NCBI GenBank assembly: GCA_012719455.1 | Contig: JAAYAJ010000094.1 | Span: 1-64,000 of the forward strand | Length of the DNA: 64,000 bases | Origin: Acidobacteriota bacterium | GTDB lineage: Bacteria > Acidobacteriota > UBA6911 | Direction of reading: 5' to 3' | In this document: positions 20,344 to 29,423 of the stretch, piece by piece | Layout of the letters: every line of letters begins with the position of its first letter | Position numbering within the stretch: the stretch's first letter is position 1 | Position numbers and translations under genes: made by a program | The notes under the pieces: generated by a model | What the model saw: the letters and a program-made list of their open reading frames with translations, nothing else | Database searches by the model: none | Told to the model about the DNA's origin: nothing

Positions 20344-21516
20344 CTACCCCTGCTTCGGGGGCGCCGCGAGGACGCCGTGGACCTCCTTGAGCTCCCGGAT
20401 GATATCGAGCTGCTGCGGGCACTTGTCCATGCAGTCGCCGCACTCGACGCAGGCGGAGGCGCGTTCCCCCTCCGGCATCGCGTTGTTGTAGAAGAAGGCG
20501 CCGAACTCCGGCCCCGGGAACATGAAATGGTCGTTGTAGAGCTGGAAGTTGTGCGGGATGTCGATCCCGTTCGGGCAGGGCATGCAGTAGGCGCAGCCGG
20601 TGCAGTCCACCTTGACCATCTCCCGGTAGAGGGCGCGCACCCGGTCGAACCGGGCGAGTTCCTCCTCGGAAAGGGAATTGGGGGCGGCGTCGCGGACGAC
20701 GCGCGTGTGTTCCTGCAGCTGCTGGAGGCTGCTCGAGCCGGTCAGCACGGTCGAGACGCCGGGGTGGTTCCAGACCCAGCGCATCGCCCATTCGGCCGGG
20801 CTGCGGCGCACCGGGGCCGCGTCCCACTGCTCCTGGACGCGGGTCGGGATCCTGTCGACCAGCTGCCCGCCCCGCAGCGGTTCCATCACCACCACCCCGA
20901 TCTTGCGGTCGGCGGCGTACTCGAGCCCCTCCGTGCCGGCCTGGTAGGCGCGGTCGTAGAAATTGTACTGGATCTGGCACACGTCCCAGTCGTAGGCGTC
21001 GATGATCGACTTGAACACCTTGATTTCGTCGTGAAAGGAAAAGCCCGCCACCCGGATACGCCCCTCAGCCTTCAGCCGGTCGAGGAAGCCGAGCACCCCC
21101 AGCGCCTTCATCTTGTCCCAGTAGGTGCGGTTGAGGCCGTGGACCAGGTACACGTCGAGGTAGTCGGTCCGGAGCTTGCCGAGCTGTTCCTCGAACACCC
21201 GGTCGAAGTCCTCCGGCTTCTCGATGTTCCAGACCGGGAGCTTGCTCGCGATCATCACCTTCGTGCGGACCGGGGCGAGGACCTTGCCGATGTATCGTTC
21301 GCTCTGGCCGCCGTGATACCCGTAGGCGGTGTCGAAGTAGTTCACCCCCACGTCCAAGGCGTGGCGGACCATCCGGTCCGCGTGCTCCTCGTCGATCGGG
21401 ACCTTCGGGTCGAACCCGGCGAGCCTGTCGGGGTTCCCCACCATCGGCAGGCGCATCGCCCCGAACCCCAGAATCGACACATCCAGATCGGTCTTCCCCA
21501 ATTTACGGTAGCGCAT
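20344..21516 (-). CDS. Aldo/keto reductase with C-terminal 4Fe-4S region
   Basis: MRYRKLGKTDLDVSILGFGAMRLP, NYFDTAYGYHGGQSE; C-terminal CTGCAYCMPCPNGIDIP and CVECGDCMDKCPQ. Confidence 0.92.
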   Translation of the reverse strand: MRYRKLGKTDLDVSILGFGAMRLPMVGNPDRLAGFDPKVPIDEEHADRMVRHALDVGVNYFDTAYGYHGGQSERYIGKVLAPVRTKVMIASKLPVWNIEKPEDFDRVFEEQLGKLRTDYLDVYLVHGLNRTYWDKMKALGVLGFLDRLKAEGRIRVAGFSFHDEIKVFKSIIDAYDWDVCQIQYNFYDRAYQAGTEGLEYAADRKIGVVVMEPLRGGQLVDRIPTRVQEQWDAAPVRRSPAEWAMRWVWNHPGVSTVLTGSSSLQQLQEHTRVVRDAAPNSLSEEELARFDRVRALYREMVKVDCTGCAYCMPCPNGIDIPHNFQLYNDHFMFPGPEFGAFFYNNAMPEGERASACVECGDCMDKCPQQLDIIRELKEVHGVLAAPPKQG

Positions 21517-21537
21517 TCTTGATCCTCCTCCGGTCCC

Positions 21538-22053
21538 CTATTGTCCAGCTTCCGCCCCGAGGCGGGCGATCGTGTCCGCCGCCGCCTGCGTCAGGGTGTC
21601 CAGGTCATCGTCGGTGGGCGCGGGGTAGACCGACACCAGCAGGGTCTTCACCCGTTCCCGCGCCTCCGCGGCGGCGGCGTAACCGCTGCGGGCGGCAAGG
21701 GCGTACCACACGTAGGCGTCCGTGGGATCCTCGACCACGCCCAGCCCCTTTTCATACGCCATCCCGAGGCAATACTGCGCCCGGCCGTCCCCCCGGTGGG
21801 CGAATGCGGCCGAGGTCAAAAAATCGGAACGCGGGGTCGCCCCGCCCCCGGCGGTCATCCGCGCGAGGATCTCCTCGAGCGCCGATCCCCTCTCCGCGGC
21901 CGTCATCGGTCCCTTGAGGCGCATCCACTCGAGGATCTCGGCCTCGTCGGGCCGCGTCACGGCGCCCTCGTCGATCTCCGGTTCGGCGGCGGTCGCCGCC
22001 CCCCCCCAGAGAAACAGAACCATGAGTGCGACCATCCCCAAACGTGCGTGCAT
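21538..22053 (-). CDS. Secreted Sel1-repeat-like protein
   Basis: Signal peptide; AQYCLGMAYEKGLGVVEDPTDAYVWYALAARSGYAAA. Confidence 0.7.
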   Translation of the reverse strand: MHARLGMVALMVLFLWGGAATAAEPEIDEGAVTRPDEAEILEWMRLKGPMTAAERGSALEEILARMTAGGGATPRSDFLTSAAFAHRGDGRAQYCLGMAYEKGLGVVEDPTDAYVWYALAARSGYAAAAEARERVKTLLVSVYPAPTDDDLDTLTQAAADTIARLGAEAGQ

Positions 22054-22244
22054 GTGTCCTCCACAACCAGTCGGAATCGGCCGGAACCGGAACCGCCGCC
22101 GGCGCATTCCCAAGCATCGTAACCTGTCGGGGCGTTCCTGGCAACTTCGATGAAGGAGAAACCGCACGGTTTCCCCGCCGGGGGGCTTTGAGGTAAGATA
22201 GGCCGCCGGGCCCGCTGCGGGGCCGCGGAAAGGGAGGGGGAAAA

Positions 22245-23282
22245 ATGGAATTGACGGCAACAATCGCACCGGCCTTCGCCCCGCTCGGGGACTTCATCGC
22301 CGCGCATCCCGAAATCGTGCTGGGGCGGAGCGAAGTCTCCATCCCGCAGGAGGTGCGCGGGGAATTCTACCGGCATTTCGACGCGGCGCGCCGCGCCGTG
22401 GTCGCCGCCCACCTTGCCACGCTCCCCGTGGACGCGGCCGACCTGGCGCGCCGCATGGGTGAGATGGAAAGGGAAGTGAAGGAGATGCTGGGACTCGAGC
22501 GGATCGACGCCCCTATGGACCTGGCTTCCTTTCTCGCCGACCCGCCGACGGGGCTTGAGCGCATCCTCTACAACCGGATGTTCGACCTGCTCCAGGGGAA
22601 GCTCACCGGGGAGGAATTCGAGGCGCGGGCGGGGGAGGACATCCGCTCGGCGGCCGGGGAATTGTACCGCCTCGGCTACGAGCGCTGGGCCGCGCTTTCC
22701 ATCATCAGGATGCTCGACCCGGAAGAGGGCTTCGCCGTGGAACTCGACGAGGATTCGAAACCCTTTCTCGGGCGGCTTGTCGAGATCGCCTTCGGGCGGC
22801 AGGCGCACCACCCCACGATGCGGTTGCCGGAATTCGTCCTGCGCCTGCGGGGCTCGGGGCGCCATGTCGCGGTGAAGATGCCGCTGGCGCGCGAGGTGGA
22901 CGGCTACGCCGTGCGCTTCAGGCCCGCGGTGCGCCCCAGGAAGAGGACCGGGGATACCTCTTACACCCTCGACAGCCGGGTGATGTTCCTGTCGCTGATG
23001 GAAACGGCCGGGAGCATCCCCGTCTACGCCGATATCTACGAATGCACCCTGACGAGGCCCGACGTGATGATCGAGTTCGCGGCCGCCGGGGAACTCGCCG
23101 ATCCCTTCGCGCTCGACCTGCTCAGGAAGCACCTGTGGGACCTGAAGCCGAAGGATGGGGGGAACGTGGTGGTGATCGGCCCGCTCCCCTCCCCGCCGCC
23201 CGAGCTGCCCGGGGCGCGCCTGGTCGCCCCCGGCTTCGACGCCGCGGCGTTCGGCGGCCTCATCGAACCGCTGCGGACCTGA
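22245..23282 (+). CDS. Hypothetical protein, 345 aa, no family recognised
   Basis: ATG with GGAGGGGG upstream; continuous ORF with high-GC codon pattern. Confidence 0.6.
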   Translation: MELTATIAPAFAPLGDFIAAHPEIVLGRSEVSIPQEVRGEFYRHFDAARRAVVAAHLATLPVDAADLARRMGEMEREVKEMLGLERIDAPMDLASFLADPPTGLERILYNRMFDLLQGKLTGEEFEARAGEDIRSAAGELYRLGYERWAALSIIRMLDPEEGFAVELDEDSKPFLGRLVEIAFGRQAHHPTMRLPEFVLRLRGSGRHVAVKMPLAREVDGYAVRFRPAVRPRKRTGDTSYTLDSRVMFLSLMETAGSIPVYADIYECTLTRPDVMIEFAAAGELADPFALDLLRKHLWDLKPKDGGNVVVIGPLPSPPPELPGARLVAPGFDAAAFGGLIEPLRT

Positions 23283-23290
23283 GCCGATCC

Positions 23291-24310
23291 TTACAAGCCG
23301 ACCGCCGCCCAGGATTCCCGCGTCGCCTTCTGTTCGGGGCTGTTGTGCCCGTAAAGTTCCCCCGCCGCCGTGACGGAGAGGGAGCAGGCGTCGCGGAAAG
23401 TCGAGTTGGGGCGGAGCTTGTCCCGCAGCGTCCGGTACCAGATCCGTCCCGCCCTTTCCCAGGCGTACCCTTCGAGGCGCAGCGCCAGTTCGCAGAAGGC
23501 GCGGTTGGGGATGCCTGAGTTCAGGTGCACCCCGCCGTTGTCCTCGTTGGTCTCGATGTAGTCCTTCATGTGCGCCGGCTGGGGGTCTTTACCCAGCACC
23601 GGGTCGTCGTAGGCGGTTCCCGGCTCCTTCATCGAGCGCAGGGCACGGGCGCCGATCCCGGGGAGGAACAGGTCGGCGCCGATGAGCCAGTCCGATTCCT
23701 CGGCCGTCTGGCGGTGCCGGTACTGCTTGACCAGGATTCCAAGCACGTCGGCGAACGACTCGTTCAGGGCGCCCGGCTGGCCGCGGTAGACCAGGTCCGC
23801 CTCGTACTGCACCACGCCGTGAGCCATTTCGTGGCCGATGACTTCGAGCGCCCGGGTGAAGGGGCCGAAGATCGTCCCGTCGCCGTCGCCGTAGACCATC
23901 TGCCGTCCGTTCCAGAAGGCGTTGTCGTAGTTCTTCCCGTAGTGGACGGTGGCGTCGAGCCGCATTCCCCGGTCGTCGATCGAGTTGCGTTCGAACACCT
24001 TGCGCCACATTTCGTAGGTGGTTCCGGCCCCGCTGTAAGCTTCGTTGACGCGCGGGTCGGCGCTGGCCGCGCCCCCCTCGGACCGCACGAGCCGGCCGGG
24101 CAGGTCGTAGCGGTTGCGCGCGTCGTACACCGTGCGCCGCATCCGACCGGGAACCACCGCGAGCCGGGTGAGCGGGGGGAGGACGCGTCGCTGGCCGCGG
24201 ATCTGTTCCGATTCGGTCAAGGTGGCCCACGCCAGCTCCCGCTGGCGCCGGCTGCCGTTGATCGCGATCGACCGCAGCAGGTACGGGGGGATGATGCCGT
24301 GACGGGTCAT
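23291..24310 (-). CDS. M4-family metallopeptidase (protealysin-like)
   Basis: HEMAHGV, GALNESFADVLG, GVHLNSGIPNRAF; N-terminal HGIIPPYLLRSIA resembles the short protealysin propeptide; no signal peptide. Confidence 0.88.
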   Translation of the reverse strand: MTRHGIIPPYLLRSIAINGSRRQRELAWATLTESEQIRGQRRVLPPLTRLAVVPGRMRRTVYDARNRYDLPGRLVRSEGGAASADPRVNEAYSGAGTTYEMWRKVFERNSIDDRGMRLDATVHYGKNYDNAFWNGRQMVYGDGDGTIFGPFTRALEVIGHEMAHGVVQYEADLVYRGQPGALNESFADVLGILVKQYRHRQTAEESDWLIGADLFLPGIGARALRSMKEPGTAYDDPVLGKDPQPAHMKDYIETNEDNGGVHLNSGIPNRAFCELALRLEGYAWERAGRIWYRTLRDKLRPNSTFRDACSLSVTAAGELYGHNSPEQKATRESWAAVGL

Positions 24311-24411
24311 GGGACCTCCTGGGATGCCTGTCTTCGGTGATGGTTGGACTTCCTGGTTGAGGCCGAAGGTAAATCAAACGGGGTACAGGGTGCAAGACAA
24401 AATTCGAAGGA

Positions 24412-27400
24412 TCAATCCAGCAGCAAGGCCAGGTCATCGGGGGCGAGGGAGGAGAGGAGGCTGTTGTCCTCGCGGATGATGGCGTCGGCGATTTCACGCT
24501 TGCTTTCCTGCAGCGCCAACACCTTCTCCTCGACCGTGTCGCGGGCGATGATGCGGTAGGCGAAGACCGAGCGGGTCTGGCCGATCCGGTGGGTGCGGTC
24601 GACCGCCTGGGTTTCGACGGCGGGGTTCCACCAGGGGTCGAGGAGGTAGACGTATTCGGCCGCGGTCAGGTTCAGGCCGAGCCCCCCGGCCTTCAGGCTG
24701 ACGAGGAAGAGGGGGCGCCCCGGGTCGTTCTGAAAGCGCTCCACTGCGCGGGCGCGGTCGTGTGTCTGCCCGTCGAGGTACTCGTAGACGATCCCGGCGT
24801 CGTCCAGGCGCCGGCGCAGGATGGTGAGCATCGAGGTGAACTGGGAGAAGACCAGGGCCTTGTGCCCCTCCTCGATCACCTCCTCCAGTTTCGGGATCAG
24901 CATGTCGAGTTTCGCGCTCGATTCGGCGGCGCGCGCGGGGTCGACCAGGCCCGGGTGGATCGCCGCCTGGCGCAGGCGCAGCAGCGCCTCCAGGATGTGC
25001 ATCCGCGCCCCGGCCATCCCCTCGCTCCGGACCCGGCCCAGGAGCGAGCGGCGGTAGTGATCGCGCAGCTCGTCGTACAGGGCGCGCTGCGCGGGTTCCA
25101 GGGTGCAGAAGAGGGTCTGTTCCACCTTTTCCGGCAGGTCGAGCGCCACCTGCGCCTTGGTCCGGCGCAGGATGAGGGGGCGCAGCGCCCGGGCGACCAG
25201 CGCCCGGGTCTCTTCGTCCATCCGCTCCGCCCCCCGCCCCATCCGGAGCACCGAGGCCGAGCCGAGCATGCCCGGGTTGAGGAACTCGAACAGGCTCCAG
25301 AGCTCTCCCAGGTGGTTTTCGATCGGGGTCCCGCTCAGGGCCAGGCGGTGGCGCGCCGAGAGCAACCGCGCGGCCTTGGCCGACGCGGTCGAGGCGTTCT
25401 TGATCGCCTGGGCCTCGTCGAGGATGACGTAGTCGAACTCCTTGTCCCGCAGCAGCGGGGCGTCGCGCCGCAGCGTGCCGTAGGTGGTGAAGACCGCGTC
25501 GTAGTCGTCGAAACGCCCCACGTCGCGGTCGCTCCCGGTGTGCTCGAGTACGCGCAGGCCCGGGGTGAAGCGGCGCGCCTCCTCGACCCAGTTGAAGACC
25601 AGGGAGCGCGGCATCACCACGAGCGAGGGAGCGACGCCGAGCGTGCGGCGCTCTTCGAGCAGCGCCAGCACCTGGATGGTCTTGCCGAGCCCCATGTCGT
25701 CGGCCAGGCACCCCCCCAGGTTGAAACGCTCGAGGAAGTGGAACCAGCCCAGCCCCTCGCGCTGGTAGGCGCGCAGCTCGCCGCAAAACCCGGGAGGGGC
25801 GTCGGCGGGGCGCACCCCCTCGAAGCTGCACATCTCGCTGCGGATGTGGGCGAAGAGGGCGTCGCAGCTCACCTCGGGCATGGTCTCGAGCAGCGCGTCG
25901 AGCAGCCCCGCCTGGTGGCGCCGGAAGCGCACGTGGTCTCCCTCGTCATGCCCCAGCCCCGCCAGCACGCGGTACTTGCGCACCCACTCCTCCGGGAGCA
26001 TGCCGTAGCCGCCGTCGTCGAGCCGGACGGCCCCCTGGCGCCGCCGGAGCGCAGCCAGCAGGCGGGGGAGAGGGACGCTGCTGCCGCCGAAGTCGGCCGC
26101 CCCGTGCAGTTCGAACCAGTCGATGCCCGAGGCGATACGCAGGGTGAGGGTGTTTGGGTTGCGGAACGTCTTCCCCTCCGCCTCCACGTACCAGCCGGAT
26201 TCTACCAGCTCCCGGACGGCGCCGCCCAGGCGGCCCTCCGTGATCGTCCAGGCGGCGCCGCGCAAGCCGCGGCACCGCCGGAACCCCGCCTCCTCGATCC
26301 GCTCGCGCGCCGCCCGCTCGGCTTCCGGGTCACGCAGGATGCGTTTCCTTTCCCGGACCAGGACGATGGCGGGGGAAGGGTCCCCCTCGGCGACGGTCCG
26401 GTCGAGGTACCGGAATTCGAGTTCGGCCGAGAGATAGGGGGCGCCCCACGCCTCCTTCCGGGTGCGGATGCGCAGCGCGGGCTGCGGCCGCGGCGCCGCC
26501 TCCTCGAGTCGGAGTTCCGCGGGGAGGCGCAGAACGGGGGCCGGGCGGATGTCCGTCATCGCTTCGAGCCACTGGTCCGCCTCCGGGACGGGGACGAAGA
26601 AGTTCCCCTCGCGCCGGAAGAGGGAGATCCAGTTGGGAGGGCCGGAATAGGGCGCCAGCATGCCGTCCCTGAGGAGGACCCCCTCGCCGAAAACGTGCTC
26701 CGGGGCTTCGGCGGCCAGGCGCTCGCCGGCGCGGAAGAAGGCGCCTGTGATTTCGTAGCGCTCCTCCCCGGGGACGCGGCGCGCCTCCACTTCGAAGGTC
26801 CACCCCTCGCCGTCGTCCCAGCGGAGCGGGAGCAGGTCCCCGCCCTCCTGCCGGAGAAAGAGGCGGTCGGTGGCGGAGATGAGGGGAAGGAGGGGGGCGA
26901 GGTCCGCAGCGGTGGGCTGAAAGCGGAGGACCGAAGGATAGGAGCCGAAATACCAGGCGTCCCGCTTCACGCCGACGAGGCGCGCGAGGATTTCGCGGTC
27001 GAGGGGGAGGTCGAATTGCGGCACGCCGTCGCGGAGCGACTGGAGCGGCCGGGGCTTTTTCCACCCGCCGTTCTTTTTGGGGTCGCGCGCCTCGAGCTGG
27101 ATGACCAGGGGCGAATGGGCCAGCCGCTTCGACCGCTCGATGACGTAGAGCACCTGCCGCCCCTCGGGCCAGCGCTGGGCGGGGGCCTGCGGGCCGGCCG
27201 ACCGGCCTATCTTTGCGAGCAGGCCGCGCCACCCCTCCGCGCCGCCGTCGGGGCTCCCCCCGTCGTTCGGGTCCTGGTCGTCAAAGGGGAGGCCGGGGCG
27301 CCCGGCGGAGTCATCCCCGGCGATGTAGCCGGCTTCCCAGTCGTCGTAGTCTTCGAAATCCTCGTCCATGTCAAGCTCGCCGCCATCAAGTGCGTCCCCG

Positions 27401-27723
27401 TCGAAGACGGCGGGGGCCAGGGCGGCGGGGAAGGAGGGGGGCCATTGCTCGAAATGGTTCCGCCGCTCGAGTTCGAGCAGGGTGGCCCATACGTGCTCGC
27501 ACAGGGCGAGGTGGTGCTCGAAGCGGGCGCAGTCGCAGGAATAGACCAGTTCCCCGCGATCGTTTTCCAGGTCCACGGTGCCGGGCGGGTCCGCCGTCAC
27601 CTGCGCGGAGACGAATTCCTCGTCCGCGAACAGGATGCGGACCCCCTTCCGGTCGAAACACTCCCGGCCCAGCAGCTTCGTTTTCGGGCCGACGCGCCGG
27701 CCGATTCGGTCGAGTAGAGACAT
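24412..27723 (-). CDS. SNF2-family helicase with N-terminal SWIM zinc finger
   Basis: SWIM CDCARFEHHLALCEH; ADDMGLGKTIQ, DEAQAIKN, ALSGTPIENHLGELWSLFEFLNPG, LVSLKAGGLGLNLTAAEYVYLLDPWWNPAVE.QA.DRTHRIGQ. Confidence 0.93.
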   Translation of the reverse strand: MSLLDRIGRRVGPKTKLLGRECFDRKGVRILFADEEFVSAQVTADPPGTVDLENDRGELVYSCDCARFEHHLALCEHVWATLLELERRNHFEQWPPSFPAALAPAVFDGDALDGGELDMDEDFEDYDDWEAGYIAGDDSAGRPGLPFDDQDPNDGGSPDGGAEGWRGLLAKIGRSAGPQAPAQRWPEGRQVLYVIERSKRLAHSPLVIQLEARDPKKNGGWKKPRPLQSLRDGVPQFDLPLDREILARLVGVKRDAWYFGSYPSVLRFQPTAADLAPLLPLISATDRLFLRQEGGDLLPLRWDDGEGWTFEVEARRVPGEERYEITGAFFRAGERLAAEAPEHVFGEGVLLRDGMLAPYSGPPNWISLFRREGNFFVPVPEADQWLEAMTDIRPAPVLRLPAELRLEEAAPRPQPALRIRTRKEAWGAPYLSAELEFRYLDRTVAEGDPSPAIVLVRERKRILRDPEAERAARERIEEAGFRRCRGLRGAAWTITEGRLGGAVRELVESGWYVEAEGKTFRNPNTLTLRIASGIDWFELHGAADFGGSSVPLPRLLAALRRRQGAVRLDDGGYGMLPEEWVRKYRVLAGLGHDEGDHVRFRRHQAGLLDALLETMPEVSCDALFAHIRSEMCSFEGVRPADAPPGFCGELRAYQREGLGWFHFLERFNLGGCLADDMGLGKTIQVLALLEERRTLGVAPSLVVMPRSLVFNWVEEARRFTPGLRVLEHTGSDRDVGRFDDYDAVFTTYGTLRRDAPLLRDKEFDYVILDEAQAIKNASTASAKAARLLSARHRLALSGTPIENHLGELWSLFEFLNPGMLGSASVLRMGRGAERMDEETRALVARALRPLILRRTKAQVALDLPEKVEQTLFCTLEPAQRALYDELRDHYRRSLLGRVRSEGMAGARMHILEALLRLRQAAIHPGLVDPARAAESSAKLDMLIPKLEEVIEEGHKALVFSQFTSMLTILRRRLDDAGIVYEYLDGQTHDRARAVERFQNDPGRPLFLVSLKAGGLGLNLTAAEYVYLLDPWWNPAVETQAVDRTHRIGQTRSVFAYRIIARDTVEEKVLALQESKREIADAIIREDNSLLSSLAPDDLALLLD

Positions 27724-27799
27724 GAACCGTTAAGTATAGCGCGCCGGGGGAAGGGATCCCAGAATCAACCGCTTCCTTTGTGCTATGATGGGACCACCT

Positions 27800-28660
27800 A
27801 TGAAACCTGCAAAGGCGCGCCCGGAATGGCTCAAGGTGAAACTCCCCGCCGGCGAAGGGTATTTCCGGCTCAAGCGCCTGGTCGAAGGGGAACAGCTGCA
27901 CACGGTCTGCCGGGATGCGCGCTGCCCCAACATCGGGGAGTGCTGGGGCGCCGGCACCGCCACCTTCATGATCCTCGGAGACGTGTGCACCCGCGCCTGC
28001 CGCTTCTGCGCGGTCAAGAGCGGGAAACCCCTGGACTGCGACCTGGACGAGCCGCGCCGGGTGGCGGTGGCGGTGGAAAAGCTGCGCCTCCGGTACGTGG
28101 TCGTCACCTCGGTCGACCGTGACGACCTCCCCGACGGCGGCGCTTCGATCTTCGCCGAAACGATCCGGCGCATCCGCGCAATCGCCGCGCCGATCCGGAT
28201 CGAAGTGCTCGTCCCCGATTTCGGCGGGGCCCTGGACGCGCTCGAAGCGGTGGTTGCGGCGGCCCCGGACGTGTTGGGGCACAACGTGGAGACGGTCCCG
28301 CGCCTCTACCCGCTCGCGCGCCCCGGCGCCGGCTACCGGCGTTCGCTCGAACTGCTGCGGCGCGCCAAGGCCGTGGGGACCGGGATGATGACCAAATCAA
28401 GCCTGATGCTGGGGCTCGGGGAAACCGACGCGGAGGTCCGCGCCGTGCTCGGCGACCTGCGGGGGGCCGCGGTCGATTTCCTCACCCTGGGGCAGTACCT
28501 GCAGCCCACTCGCCATTCGCTCCCCGTGGCCCGGTACGTCCCGCCGCGCGATTTCGCCCGGCTCCGGGAATACGCGCTGGACCTCGGTTTCCGCCACGTC
28601 GCCTCCGGCCCCCTGGTCCGCTCCTCCTACCAGGCGCACGAGGCGTTCGGGGAGTCCTGA
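27800..28660 (+). CDS. lipA: Lipoyl synthase
   Basis: CRDARCPNIGECW, FMILGDVCTRACRFCAV, VVTSVDRDDLPDGGA, ETVPRLY, KSSLMLGLGE. Confidence 0.95.
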   Translation: MKPAKARPEWLKVKLPAGEGYFRLKRLVEGEQLHTVCRDARCPNIGECWGAGTATFMILGDVCTRACRFCAVKSGKPLDCDLDEPRRVAVAVEKLRLRYVVVTSVDRDDLPDGGASIFAETIRRIRAIAAPIRIEVLVPDFGGALDALEAVVAAAPDVLGHNVETVPRLYPLARPGAGYRRSLELLRRAKAVGTGMMTKSSLMLGLGETDAEVRAVLGDLRGAAVDFLTLGQYLQPTRHSLPVARYVPPRDFARLREYALDLGFRHVASGPLVRSSYQAHEAFGES

Positions 28661-28769
28661 ACGCCGCCCCTTCCGGGGAAAGCATGCCGGGGCGGAACGG
28701 GAAAAACATGGTAAAATCAGCGACAGGATCAAGGTCTGGAGAGAATCCGGGAAAGAGGGGAAAACTTAC

Positions 28770-29423
28770 ATGACGGATCGCGAACCTGAGGTCGGCCACG
28801 AACTGGTGCTCGACAACCGAAAACTCATCATCGTTTTTGCCGTGTTCATCGCTATCTGCGGCGCCTTCTTCGTTTTGGGGTTCATGGAGGGGCGGCGGCA
28901 GGGGTTCCAGGACGGGATGCAGACGGCGGTCGAAACCGCCCCGGGGAGCGCTCCCATGGTCGCGGAAAACCCGGCGCCCCCCTCGGCCGCGGTGCCGAAG
29001 GAGGAGATCGCCGCGAGCGACCTCGATTGGTACCGCAACGTGAACCGGAGCGAGGGGGATCCCGCGGCCGCTCCCCGGCTCGAACCCGCGCCGAAGCCGG
29101 CCGAGGTCCCTGCGCCTAAACCGGCCGCGGCTCCCGCGCCGAAACCCGCGCCGAAACCGGCGCCGGCGCGGCCCGCCTCCGCCAGGCAGGCGGAGTCGAC
29201 CTCCTACTCGGTCCAGGTAGGGGCGTTCCGGGCGCGGCGCGAGGCGGAAAGCGTGGGACGGGACCTCCGGGAGAAGGGATTCACCAGCCGGATCGAGGTT
29301 CCCGGTTCCGCCGACGGGCTCTACCTGGTCAAGGTGGGGAAGTTCGCGACCCGGGCCGAGGCGGCAGCCATGCAGCTCCGGCTGAAAAACAGCGGCTTCC
29401 AGTGTTTCATCAAGACCAACTGA
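28770..29423 (+). CDS. SPOR-domain membrane protein
   Basis: One N-terminal TM; Pro/Ala-rich linker; YSVQVGAFRARREAESVGRDLREKGF...YLVKVGKFATRAEAAAMQLRLK. Confidence 0.85.
   Translation: MTDREPEVGHELVLDNRKLIIVFAVFIAICGAFFVLGFMEGRRQGFQDGMQTAVETAPGSAPMVAENPAPPSAAVPKEEIAASDLDWYRNVNRSEGDPAAAPRLEPAPKPAEVPAPKPAAAPAPKPAPKPAPARPASARQAESTSYSVQVGAFRARREAESVGRDLREKGFTSRIEVPGSADGLYLVKVGKFATRAEAAAMQLRLKNSGFQCFIKTN

Noticed and set aside
24589-27717. 1042-aa plus-strand ORF
   Set aside because: Fully antisense to the SWIM-SNF2 helicase, which has strong motifs; typical GC-rich shadow ORF with low-complexity composition.
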